Source: Massilia frigida (GTDB lineage Bacteria > Pseudomonadota > Gammaproteobacteria > Burkholderiales > Burkholderiaceae_D). From it: DNA of 64,000 nt. The position numbers and the translations under genes are program-made. Numbering within the stretch: position 1 is the first letter of the stretch; every line of letters begins with the position of its first letter. A model generated the notes under the pieces. It was not told where the DNA came from, did no database searches, and saw only the letters and a program-made list of their open reading frames with translations. Shown piece by piece: positions 45,546 through 52,917 of this stretch. The stretch spans positions 49,332 to 113,331 of the forward strand of contig NZ_WHJG01000025.1 in the NCBI RefSeq assembly GCF_011682175.1, given 5' to 3'.

Positions 45546-47228
45546 TTAGATATCCACAAAACCTTGCGAAATTTCGTTCGTCTCGCCGCTCATCGCGCGC
45601 GCCACGCCCATGATCCCCGCGACAATCCCGTCGATCTTCTGCTCGGGCTTGTCCTTGCGAGGGTAGATGTTGTCTTTTGCGTCCAGCTTGGCGACCACGT
45701 TCGACGCCATCCAGGTCAGGACGGGGTTGCCGTCGTGGTGCATGCGGCCAGCCTTCACAGCACTTTCAAATTCTTTCATTGGTAGCGACAGGTTCTTGAC
45801 CGTCTGCCCCAATTCCACCGCGTTGATGCCCTGCTTCGTCAGCCGCTGCTCCAGCTGGGCGGCGCGGTAGGGATCGAATACAACTTCCTCGGGCCCGTAC
45901 GCAGCGATCATGGCCAGCGTGTCTTCCTCGATCAGATCGAAGTCGATCTCGGCGCCATCGTGCTGCTGAAGGAACCCTTCGATCACCCACTTGCGGTAGG
46001 CGCTGCAATTCTTAGTGTCGTTCTCGATCGCGTTCTCGGGCAAGTAGTAACTGCCGAACAGGTAGAAGTGCTGCTTGCCTGAGATCTCTTTCACGAACAT
46101 CAGCATAATCACGCACACGTCTGACCGGTGGGCCAGGTCGAGCGTGATATAGCACTTCTCACCCTTGAACTGCTCCGGACGCAGCGTGCGATCCGTGCAC
46201 TTGTCCCACTCCAGCAGATTGAGCCATGCCGATTTGGCCGAGCACCAGATGTTCAGGTGCTTCGTCTTGAATCGCGTCTGCTTCGAAGCACTCTGTACAG
46301 CCTGGCGTTGCTGGCTAAGCAGAAAGTCGATATCGACCGATACGCCCATATTCGGATTCGCCTTGTAGAGCGAGGCCGGATCATCCCACTTATCGGAATC
46401 GTCGATGGTGTAGATGAGCGCGAACAATTCGTCGTTGTCGAGCACCCCTTCAAGCATCTTCTTGGCGTCCGATTCCTGATCGAAGCACGGGCCGGCGATA
46501 TTGAACCCAGCGGTCGTGATCATCAGCATCAGGGGCTGCTCGCGCGACCCCATGCCGGTCTCCATCGTGTCGACCAGGTCGCTGGTGTCATGCTCGTGGT
46601 ACTCATCGACAATGGCGCACGATGGGCTCGATCCGTCGCCTGGCTTACCGATGACCGGCTCGAAGCGCGAACCGTCCTCTGGATTGACCAACGCCTTGGC
46701 CCACACCTCGGCGCCAAAAGCGTCGCGCAGTTCCGGTGTGCGCTCAAGCATCTGCTTGGCTGGCCGGAAGACCTCCCATGCCTGGCGCTCCGTCGTCGCG
46801 CCTGAATACACTTCCGCGCCAAACTCACCGTCGGCCGCGAACATGTACAACCCGATGCCCGAGCCGATGATCGACTTCCCGTTCTTTCGCGGCACCGCGA
46901 AGTAGGCCTTGCGGAAGCGACGACGCCCGTCCTTCGACTGCTTCCAGCCAAACAGCACACAGAATGCGAAGCACTGCCATGGCTGAAGCACGATCAGTTC
47001 GCGCTTTCTGGCCCACTGGCCTTTGGTATGCGGCATCAGCGACAGAAACTGACAGACCTTGTTACCAGCATCCTCGTCAAAGTAGAACTTGGCGCCGCGC
47101 TTCTTCGCCGCCTTCAGGTCGTTGAGGTGGCGCTTGCAAGCCAGCCTGACCCACTTGCATGCGATGACATCGCCTCGGGTAACCGCCTTCGCATACTCCA
47201 GCGCGGTGCCGACATAATCGGCGGACAC
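45546..47228 (-). CDS. terminase large subunit
   Basis: A 560-residue packaging motor. The ATPase domain has the Walker A-like AVPRKNGKSIIG near residue 112 and the Walker B-like CAIVDEYHEHD near 210; the C-terminal nuclease has YITLDLAHRSDVCVIM near 345. It fits the HK97/P27-associated terminase group. It cuts and pumps DNA together with the small subunit upstream. Confidence 0.95.
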   Translation of the reverse strand: MSADYVGTALEYAKAVTRGDVIACKWVRLACKRHLNDLKAAKKRGAKFYFDEDAGNKVCQFLSLMPHTKGQWARKRELIVLQPWQCFAFCVLFGWKQSKDGRRRFRKAYFAVPRKNGKSIIGSGIGLYMFAADGEFGAEVYSGATTERQAWEVFRPAKQMLERTPELRDAFGAEVWAKALVNPEDGSRFEPVIGKPGDGSSPSCAIVDEYHEHDTSDLVDTMETGMGSREQPLMLMITTAGFNIAGPCFDQESDAKKMLEGVLDNDELFALIYTIDDSDKWDDPASLYKANPNMGVSVDIDFLLSQQRQAVQSASKQTRFKTKHLNIWCSAKSAWLNLLEWDKCTDRTLRPEQFKGEKCYITLDLAHRSDVCVIMLMFVKEISGKQHFYLFGSYYLPENAIENDTKNCSAYRKWVIEGFLQQHDGAEIDFDLIEEDTLAMIAAYGPEEVVFDPYRAAQLEQRLTKQGINAVELGQTVKNLSLPMKEFESAVKAGRMHHDGNPVLTWMASNVVAKLDAKDNIYPRKDKPEQKIDGIVAGIMGVARAMSGETNEISQGFVDI

Positions 47229-47229
47229 G

Positions 47230-47628
47230 TCAGGCTTTCTTCTGCCCCACCAACGCCAGGAACGGATTGACTTTGGGGGCTTTTTTGGAGGACACGCGCG
47301 ACCGGTCGGCCGGGGTCATGCCAAGCGAGGCCAGGGCCGTGCGAATCTGCGCGGCTTGCGCCATCGTCACATCGCCATCATCGAGCGCACGGAAGCGGGC
47401 CACCAGGCGCGCCGTCAACTCAACGGCCATGCGGTCGGTCGACTGCAAAACGGATTCCGGCAGCAGGCCAACCATTTCATTCCACACCGCGACCTGGCCG
47501 TCGTTGAAATATGCCGGCGCCGCTTTATCGAAAGCGCCGGAATCAAAATCTTCGCGCTGACGGTCGGGGTTATGGGCGAACGCTCCCCGTGCTTCGAGGA
47601 TATTCGAAGGCGTGCGGGGCTTCGGCAT
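47230..47628 (-). CDS. terminase small subunit, P27 family
   Basis: A 132-residue protein of the P27 type: MPKPRTP start, central AVWNEMVGLLPESVLQSTDR and a C-terminal Lys-rich segment NPFLALVGQKKA. It recognises packaging DNA and starts motor assembly. An HNH gene upstream is its usual partner in HK97-like packaging. Confidence 0.88.
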   Translation of the reverse strand: MPKPRTPSNILEARGAFAHNPDRQREDFDSGAFDKAAPAYFNDGQVAVWNEMVGLLPESVLQSTDRMAVELTARLVARFRALDDGDVTMAQAAQIRTALASLGMTPADRSRVSSKKAPKVNPFLALVGQKKA

Positions 47629-47750
47629 GAGTTACTCCGTGGAAAATCTGAAAGTTTGAATTGGGGATGTGAAAATTGAACGAAACAGTCGGTCTAGAAG
47701 GCTTTTCGGCCAGACTTTTGACCGCCCCCTCCGTGCCGAATGCGGCATCG

Positions 47751-48119
47751 CTATCCTTCCTCCTGCGTCTTCGCCGCGTGGCAACAAGAGCAGGCCGACT
47801 GTAGGTTGCTCTCCGCATCGATCTGCTCGTCGGTCCATCCTCGGCTGCGGGCTTGTTCCTTGCCGATGATGTGGTCAACCTCACGAGCGACGAACGTACA
47901 GCCCGGCCGCTTGATCTTGCACAGGCCCATGTCGCGGCTCAGGATGCGCGAACGCAGCTGCTGCCAGTCCCAGCCATACCCGCGCTCTGTGCTGCTCTTG
48001 TCTCCGTGTGAGCGGTTCCAGCCCACCTTCAGCTTGGCGTGCCTGGGGCAATAGCCTGGCGTGTCGAGTAGTGCACCGCATGCCACCTTCCGGCAAATCG
48101 ACTTGGGTCGTGCTGCCAT
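47751..48119 (-). CDS. HNH endonuclease of the packaging module
   Basis: A 122-residue protein with VAREVDHIIGKEQAR (HNH His), NLQSACSCCHAAKTQ (Asn/His and CxxC) and an N-terminal cysteine/histidine pair (YCPRHAK). In HK97-type phages such a protein works with terminase for cos cleavage. It lies before terS in the right order. Confidence 0.87.
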   Translation of the reverse strand: MAARPKSICRKVACGALLDTPGYCPRHAKLKVGWNRSHGDKSSTERGYGWDWQQLRSRILSRDMGLCKIKRPGCTFVAREVDHIIGKEQARSRGWTDEQIDAESNLQSACSCCHAAKTQEEG

Positions 48120-48124
48120 GCGGA

Positions 48125-48682
48125 TCAGCCGACGGAAACCGTTGCCCTCACCCCGCCATGCAGTACCACCACCTTGCAGCCCGTCGGAAGGTCAGCGAGA
48201 ATGCCCGCCTTGATTTTCTTGACCTGCTCGTCGGTCAGCGCCCGATCGCACTCGACGAACAAGGTTGCACCCGGCTGGATTGCGCCATCGGCACGGCCCG
48301 CAGCAGCAGGATTAGCCGCTTGTGGGATGATGCGCTCACCTGCATGCACGTTCAGCGCATCGACCCCTGCGCCGCTCCAGGACTTCGACACCAGCCGCGT
48401 CTGCCCCGATTGCACAACCATTTGCCCATTGGGGTCATTCAGCACCAGTTGATTAACCAGCGCGTCGACACGGTGCCTAACCAGGTTGTCGATGTGCTTG
48501 GTGCGCACGTCCCTCACCAGCGAATGGAGCGGCGTCATGGGTGCGAACACGCCGAGCTTGTTGATCGCCGCTTCGACAGTCAACTCGAACTCGGCAAGGG
48601 CTGGCACGACGTCGCCCTTCACCTGATCGCGGATGCGCTGCTCGATGAGGGCGGTCACGCTGGTGTCGCTGGTAATGGACAT
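48125..48682 (-). CDS. hypothetical phage protein
   Basis: A 185-residue protein with no recognised domain. Residues about 110-125 read LNVHAGERIIPQA, resembling AHEGERVIPAA at the tape-measure C-terminus of the same phage. The last 45 residues (ALTDEQVKKIKAGILADLPT...) look like a separate small domain, so the gene may be a fusion. Confidence 0.65.
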   Translation of the reverse strand: MSITSDTSVTALIEQRIRDQVKGDVVPALAEFELTVEAAINKLGVFAPMTPLHSLVRDVRTKHIDNLVRHRVDALVNQLVLNDPNGQMVVQSGQTRLVSKSWSGAGVDALNVHAGERIIPQAANPAAAGRADGAIQPGATLFVECDRALTDEQVKKIKAGILADLPTGCKVVVLHGGVRATVSVG

Positions 48683-48833
48683 GGTCTCTCCTATGGTTTG
48701 TCAATGGAATTGTCACCGCCTGCTCTACGCGATTGCCCGCGATACCCTGCGGTTGGAGTCCGTAGTCATGGTTCATCGGTGACTGCACCCGCTTTACGAG
48801 TCGCGCCGCTGGAGTGCGATGGCGCAGTAGCGA

Positions 48834-49007
48834 TCAGCGAATAGGCAAAGGCTCGACCGTCACGCCCTTGCGGATCAAGCGTTTGATCCTTGCCCAGTTG
48901 GGCTCCGTGCAGGTCATCACGTGGAACAGTGCGAGCGTGTGCAGGTACGGCATCAGCCACCAGGCCTTGCGTACCTTGAGGCTGATGGTTGTCGTCGTGG
49001 TCGTCAT
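48834..49007 (-). CDS. small phage protein (57 aa)
   Basis: A short frame MTTTTTTISLKVRKAWW... ends TGA at 48834. Its ATGA overlaps the end of the next upstream small gene, which supports translation. It is basic and Trp-containing, with the motif RIKRLIRKGV near the end. Function unknown. Confidence 0.7.
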   Translation of the reverse strand: MTTTTTTISLKVRKAWWLMPYLHTLALFHVMTCTEPNWARIKRLIRKGVTVEPLPIR

Positions 49008-49165
49008 GGCTCGGCATCCGGTTCGTCGTTATGCGGGATCAGCCCCCATCCCAGCTCTCGGCGGATGTCGTCGGGAGATGGCGGTGGATCGTCGTGTTCA
49101 GCGTGCGTGCGGCGGTCCATGTATTCGCGCACCAGGTGCTTGTCGGGCTTGGTGGTGGTTGCCAT
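49004..49165 (-). CDS. small phage protein (53 aa)
   Basis: The frame MATTTKPDKHLVREYMDRRT... is acidic in its second half (DDPPPSPDDIRRELGWGLIP). It overlaps the following 57-residue gene by four bases. It is the first protein gene on the predicted late transcript, after the tRNA-like element. Function unknown. Confidence 0.65.
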   Translation of the reverse strand: MATTTKPDKHLVREYMDRRTHAEHDDPPPSPDDIRRELGWGLIPHNDEPDAEP

Positions 49166-49184
49166 GGATGGTCTCGCTGTGTAC

Positions 49185-49284
49185 GGGTGCAGCTGGCTGG
49201 AATTGAACCAGCGACCTGTCCTATTAGCTAAGGCACTATTTCAGCCCGCCCAGGAGCGCTCTAACCATCTGAGCTACAGACTGC
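49185..49284 (-). tRNA. tRNA-like element with enlarged anticodon loop
   Basis: On the minus strand, GCAG(T)CTG can pair with CAGCTGC as a 7-bp acceptor with one bulged T. TAGCTCAGATGGTTAGAGC is a canonical D arm and GCTGG-TTCAATT-CCAGC a canonical T arm, followed by ACCC instead of ACCA. Between them, TCCT and AGGA can form a short anticodon stem, but the loop is about 29 bases rather than seven. The isotype cannot be assigned. It may be a decayed tRNA or a tRNA-like structure with another role. Confidence 0.6.
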
Positions 49285-49296
49285 ATGATCTGGAAT

Positions 49297-49333
49297 GCAA
49301 AAAGCCCGCTACCTCTCGGCGCGGGCTTTTTGC
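49297..49333 (-). terminator. strong intrinsic terminator after the late promoter (tR'-like)
   Basis: A perfect 13-bp stem, GCAAAAAGCCCGC with GCGGGCTTTTTGC, and an 11-base loop. It lies about 30 bases after the predicted start of the promoter at 49372-49400 and before all late genes. It can act in both directions. Confidence 0.9.
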
Positions 49334-49371
49334 TTTACTGTCATCTACGTACAGATGAGCAAGCGTAGCAC

Positions 49372-49400
49372 AATATAACCCTAACCCTAAAGTCCGTCAA
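49372..49400 (-). promoter_or_regulatory. late promoter (pR'-like), TTGACG-N17-TATATT
   Basis: On the minus strand a near-consensus sigma-70 promoter has its -35 at 49400-49395 and its -10 at 49377-49372. The -35 overlaps the stop of the Q-like gene. An inverted repeat CATCT-ACGTAC-AGATG (49342-49357) follows the start point and could serve as a pause or Q-binding element. Confidence 0.8.
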
Positions 49401-49807
49401 GAAACTTTCTGAGTATTGTTTCGTAACCCTTCAGCGAGGTCCTGGGCCTTGATCTCCAGGTCATGCAGGGCATCCATTACCGCCAAGTGCAGCGCGTGAA
49501 GCCGGTTGTACACGGTCACTTCGCTACAGTGTAATTCGGCCGCAATGCGCTTTACCGTCATGGAGCCCGCCAGGTAAAACCAAAACGCAACGTCGTACTG
49601 CGCCGGCGCCTTCTGGCGGATCGCGATGATGATCGCCTCGATCTCCAATGCTGCCGCCGCTTCGGTGATCGGACCAGCACCACTAGCGCCACGAATCTGG
49701 ACCAGATCGCAATAGTTCGACTTCGATGGATACCCCATGCCGCCATCGTCACGGCGCTTGCACCATGTCGACCACTCGATCATTCGCTTGTTGATGTACT
49801 CGATCAT
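49397..49807 (-). CDS. Q-like late antitermination protein
   Basis: A 136-residue protein. The N-terminal MIEWSTWCKRRDDGGMGYPS fits the phage antitermination Q family, and the C-terminal MTVKRIAAELHCSEVTVYNRLH is a sigma region 4-like HTH. Q proteins load on RNA polymerase at the late promoter and let it pass terminators. The promoter-terminator pair immediately downstream and several terminators within the late operon support this. Its ATG overlaps the ParB-like stop. Confidence 0.8.
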   Translation of the reverse strand: MIEYINKRMIEWSTWCKRRDDGGMGYPSKSNYCDLVQIRGASGAGPITEAAAALEIEAIIIAIRQKAPAQYDVAFWFYLAGSMTVKRIAAELHCSEVTVYNRLHALHLAVMDALHDLEIKAQDLAEGLRNNTQKVS

Positions 49808-50670
49808 TCTGTTCCTTGTTCAGCGTGAGGGTGGCGAGCAGCCGTTCCGCGAAGGTAGGTGATCAAGTCCGCAAACGTAGGGCAGACTTCCTCGGCGCGG
49901 AACGTCCCGCCGCTATCGATCTCGCGCCGGATCGCTGCGACCAGGTCCTTGGGCGTGTTCCCGGCGATCTGCTTGGCCGTGGCCTTTGCCTTGCCTTGGA
50001 GACGTGCTGCCTCGACGTGCTCTGCGATGACGGCGCCGGCGCGCCCGCCGCTCTGACGCACGATCTTCGCCGCGTTGCTCGCGCTGATCTGTTTCTCGGT
50101 GACCGCGAGCTTCACGTCGCTGTTTGCATCGGCCAACACCAGGGCATCGCTCACGTTCTGCACCGACCGCCCTACAGCTTCGGCGATCGCCGCCGGCGTC
50201 CAGCCCCATCCGACGAGCTTGCGATACTGTGCCGACCGCTCCAGCGGCGTCAGGCCCAAGCCCTGCGAGCTGGTGATCAGGTGGATGACGCGCTCTGCAT
50301 CGCCACCACGGAACTGCTTGGCACCCAGCTGGAACCCACCATCCGGTTCCCGCACGCCAGGCTCTGCCAGCCATTCCACAGCCGCAGTTACCCGGTGGTG
50401 GCCGTCAACCGCGATGATGGCGCCCTCTTCGATCCGCACCTTGATATCGTCCAGCTCGTACCCGGCCCGCAGCGATGCCTTGATCGACTCCACATGCTCG
50501 CGGTTGATCGGGCGATTAAAGCCGGGCTCAAACTGCACCAGGCGCGGATCGACGCCCCAGCTCTTGACGGTCGACACGCCGGGCATGCCGCGCTCCCTCA
50601 TGACCTTAAGCGAAACTGCTGGCTTCTCGTTGCGCAGACCTGTTGGTGCCGACTCGTTGACTTGACCCAT
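49804..50670 (-). CDS. ParB/Spo0J-like nuclease-domain protein
   Basis: A 288-residue protein. The N-terminal ParB domain has NRPINREHVESIKASLRAG and IIAVDGHHRVTAAVEW; a helix-turn-helix follows (TPAAIAEAVGRSVQNVSDAL), then a helical tail. ParB-like proteins in phages may regulate transcription, nick DNA or aid genome maintenance. It lies in the leftward early block and is coupled to the Q-like gene. Confidence 0.85.
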   Translation of the reverse strand: MGQVNESAPTGLRNEKPAVSLKVMRERGMPGVSTVKSWGVDPRLVQFEPGFNRPINREHVESIKASLRAGYELDDIKVRIEEGAIIAVDGHHRVTAAVEWLAEPGVREPDGGFQLGAKQFRGGDAERVIHLITSSQGLGLTPLERSAQYRKLVGWGWTPAAIAEAVGRSVQNVSDALVLADANSDVKLAVTEKQISASNAAKIVRQSGGRAGAVIAEHVEAARLQGKAKATAKQIAGNTPKDLVAAIRREIDSGGTFRAEEVCPTFADLITYLRGTAARHPHAEQGTE

Positions 50671-50760
50671 CTTTCTCTCCCATTTTTATGGCGGAATGCG
50701 CCGCCTCGCTTTTGAGTGTTGCTGGTGCTGTCCCCGTACTGGCCTGAGAATTTAGGCGAG

Positions 50761-51249
50761 TCAACAGGCCACCCGGTCTTTAAGTAGCCTGAACAAGCTG
50801 TCGACCGCCTGATCGAACACCTTGGCGAAGTCCGCGCGCCAGACGCCGCGTGTTTTGAGGCCGTAGTGCGACATGACCGCCTCGCGCTCGATGACGCACA
50901 GGTCCCAGACCGCCGTGTGCACCTCGCGCACCAGGCGCTTGTTGACCTCGATTTCCATGTCCTCGAAGCTGTGAATGCGTGCGTCTGGGGCGCCCAGGCA
51001 TTGCCGTGGCGCGCCTTCGGCAATCGGTTCACCAGTCCTGATCCATTCGGCCCATCCGTCCAGCAGTCGCAGAACGTTCTCGTAGTGCTCTTGTGCTACG
51101 GTCCCGCGCACCACCGGCGGCAGCGTGGCGACGCGCACAGGATTGAGCGCCGGTGGCGCGCTATCCTCAGTCACGTCAACGAAGACGATGTCGGGCACCG
51201 GTGGCGTCTTGACAGGCCAGCGCAGCGTGAGTGTCGGGCGCTTGCTCAT
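50761..51249 (-). CDS. hypothetical phage protein
   Basis: A 162-residue protein from ATG 51249, which overlaps the stop of the 68-residue gene by four bases. The N-terminal half is Pro/Val-rich and beta-like; the C-terminal half is helical (FEDMEIEVNKRLVREVHTAV, CVIEREAVMSHYGLKTRGVW). No domain is recognised. It belongs to the leftward early operon. Confidence 0.65.
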   Translation of the reverse strand: MSKRPTLTLRWPVKTPPVPDIVFVDVTEDSAPPALNPVRVATLPPVVRGTVAQEHYENVLRLLDGWAEWIRTGEPIAEGAPRQCLGAPDARIHSFEDMEIEVNKRLVREVHTAVWDLCVIEREAVMSHYGLKTRGVWRADFAKVFDQAVDSLFRLLKDRVAC

Positions 51250-51452
51250 GGGCGCACCTCGCCGCTTTCGGCTGCTGTCCGGGCCAGCGCAGCGTTGTGG
51301 CACGCCACCAGGATCAGATGCCAGTCATCGCGCCGGGCCCAGTACGTCGAGCGGCACCAGTTCACTTCTTGCATATCGAACTCCTTCATTTTCAGTAACT
51401 CCATCAGGCGCTGCTCAATCTTTGCCGGTATCGGGCGGTCGCTTTTTGTCAT
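51246..51452 (-). CDS. small hypothetical phage protein
   Basis: A 68-residue protein (MTKSDRPIPAKIEQRLMELL...). It has a Trp/Cys/Tyr-containing middle (NWCRSTYWARRDDWHLILVA) and is coupled by ATGA overlap to the next gene. Function unknown. Confidence 0.62.
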   Translation of the reverse strand: MTKSDRPIPAKIEQRLMELLKMKEFDMQEVNWCRSTYWARRDDWHLILVACHNAALARTAAESGEVRP

Positions 51453-51957
51453 GCATTTCTCTCGGCCATAGTGGTCATTTAGAGGGGTTGGTTGGAACCC
51501 CTCCGCAGTCGGTATGTATGAGGGTTAGGTGTTCCTGGCCCCCGAGCAAAATCAGCAAAAACTTGTATCGAAAGTGACGTATTCACGGATGGTCAGTTCC
51601 GCTACGGCTCGTCCAGGCCGCCCCCTCGCTCTTTCGATTGGCGCACTCTGGTGAATGCGCCTGCCAAACGAGCCAAGCATTCCAACTCTGTACCTCTGTT
51701 CGCTCCGGCCTGTGCTCTCAGGCCTCGGCAAGGCCCCCTCTGCGCCTTGTTCGTGCTGTGCCTTGGTGTTCGACGGTGCTGTCGGTCTTTTTGCGGTGTG
51801 GGCCGATTCAGGCGCTTGCACGTTTTTTCTGGTGTCGTCCGCTCCACCTGGCGCCGCGCTGTTGGCTTGGCTCGATCAGCCCGACGAAATTCGTCTGGCT
51901 GGTACCGCATTCGGCTTCGAACGAAATTCGCACGAAGTCGGATGCGGGCTGCTTGCC
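51453..51957. other. 505-bp stretch without a convincing gene
   Basis: Open frames exist on both strands, but their products are Arg/Pro-rich or cysteine-rich without domain features, and none has a good ribosome-binding site. The one minus-strand frame (51910-51602) would fit operon direction but reads like low-complexity sequence. It may hold a decayed gene between the Toprim protein and the 68-residue gene. Confidence 0.5.
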
Positions 51958-52917
51958 CTACTTCACGCGCAGCAGCCGCGCTTCCCGCATCACCTTCAGC
52001 TTGATGTCGGCGAACACGCTTGCCTGCACCTGGAGCACCGTGCGCTTGCGGCTGAAGCTGTATGCCTGGCCTTCCAGCGCCAGCTCCATCTGCTCCATGG
52101 CGTAATCGTTCCAGTCGCTGCCATTGCAGGCCGGCGCCGCAACGCCCACGCCCAGCAGCTCGGCTGCGGCGTGCGCGGCGTCAAGGCCGGGGTTGCGGCC
52201 AATGCGCGCGGCAGTCTCATGGTCGTTATCAGCGCATACGACGCCCATCCCGGAGCGGCCCATGCGCTCGGCGACAACGGGAAGATTTCCGGCGTTGAAC
52301 GCGACGATGACGCGGCAGTTCGGTATGGCCTGAAAGATGGTCAGGCCAGTAGCGAAGCCCTCGACCAGGACCGTGACGGCGGCACCATTCCGCTCGATGG
52401 CGTAATAGGCGCTCTTGGTCGTGGCGCCGAAGTGGAATTTCTTCTCGCCGTCCGACGAAATGCGCTGCAGGCTGAGAATCTTGCCGTTGTAAAGCATCGG
52501 GACGACAAGCCAGCCATCGGCATCGACGCGCAGGCCGACGCAGCCGGCCACACCGAGCCCCTTGCCCACCAGGTAGGGATGGCTGTCGCGCAGCGGTGCG
52601 CAGCGGTCGTAGTAGGCGCGCGCGGCAAACGTGGCTTCGCACAGCGCGGCGCGGCGCTCAGCCTGGCGGCGTGCGATGGCGGCGCGGTCGATCGGTGCGA
52701 CAAGCGCGGCGGCGTCATCGCTGGCGCGCCACATCACCGGCTCGGCGTGTACAGCGTAATCCTGGCACCAGCCGACCAGGCCGTCGTCGGCAAGCTTGAT
52801 GCTGCCGTTCTTCTTGCGCGGATGACTCTCGGTCTTGCACCGAATCCAGCGGCCAGGCGTAAACGTGTCCGGCACGATGATGCCGTTCGCCTGGACGAAT
52901 TGCAGGAAATCACTCAT
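51958..52917 (-). CDS. Toprim-domain DNA primase-like protein
   Basis: A 319-residue protein. N-terminal residues 1-100 hold a DUF7146-type or CHC2-like region (RWIRCKTESHPRKKNGSIKL, GWCQDYAVHAEPVMWR) without the zinc cysteines. The Toprim core follows: VTVLVEGFATG (Glu), VIVAFNAGNL and GVVCADNDHETA (DxD). It is probably the phage primase for replication. Its ATG overlaps the chimera gene's stop by four bases. Confidence 0.83.
   Translation of the reverse strand: MSDFLQFVQANGIIVPDTFTPGRWIRCKTESHPRKKNGSIKLADDGLVGWCQDYAVHAEPVMWRASDDAAALVAPIDRAAIARRQAERRAALCEATFAARAYYDRCAPLRDSHPYLVGKGLGVAGCVGLRVDADGWLVVPMLYNGKILSLQRISSDGEKKFHFGATTKSAYYAIERNGAAVTVLVEGFATGLTIFQAIPNCRVIVAFNAGNLPVVAERMGRSGMGVVCADNDHETAARIGRNPGLDAAHAAAELLGVGVAAPACNGSDWNDYAMEQMELALEGQAYSFSRKRTVLQVQASVFADIKLKVMREARLLRVK

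Noticed and set aside
48766..49017. 83-codon minus-strand frame before the hypothetical late gene
   Set aside because: His/Asp/Gln-rich shadow of the 57-residue gene, which has a coupled start and sensible composition.
49376..49391. Telomere-like CCCTAACCCTAA repeat
   Set aside because: Only two units, lying in the spacer of the late promoter; no hairpin telomere or linear-plasmid feature is nearby.
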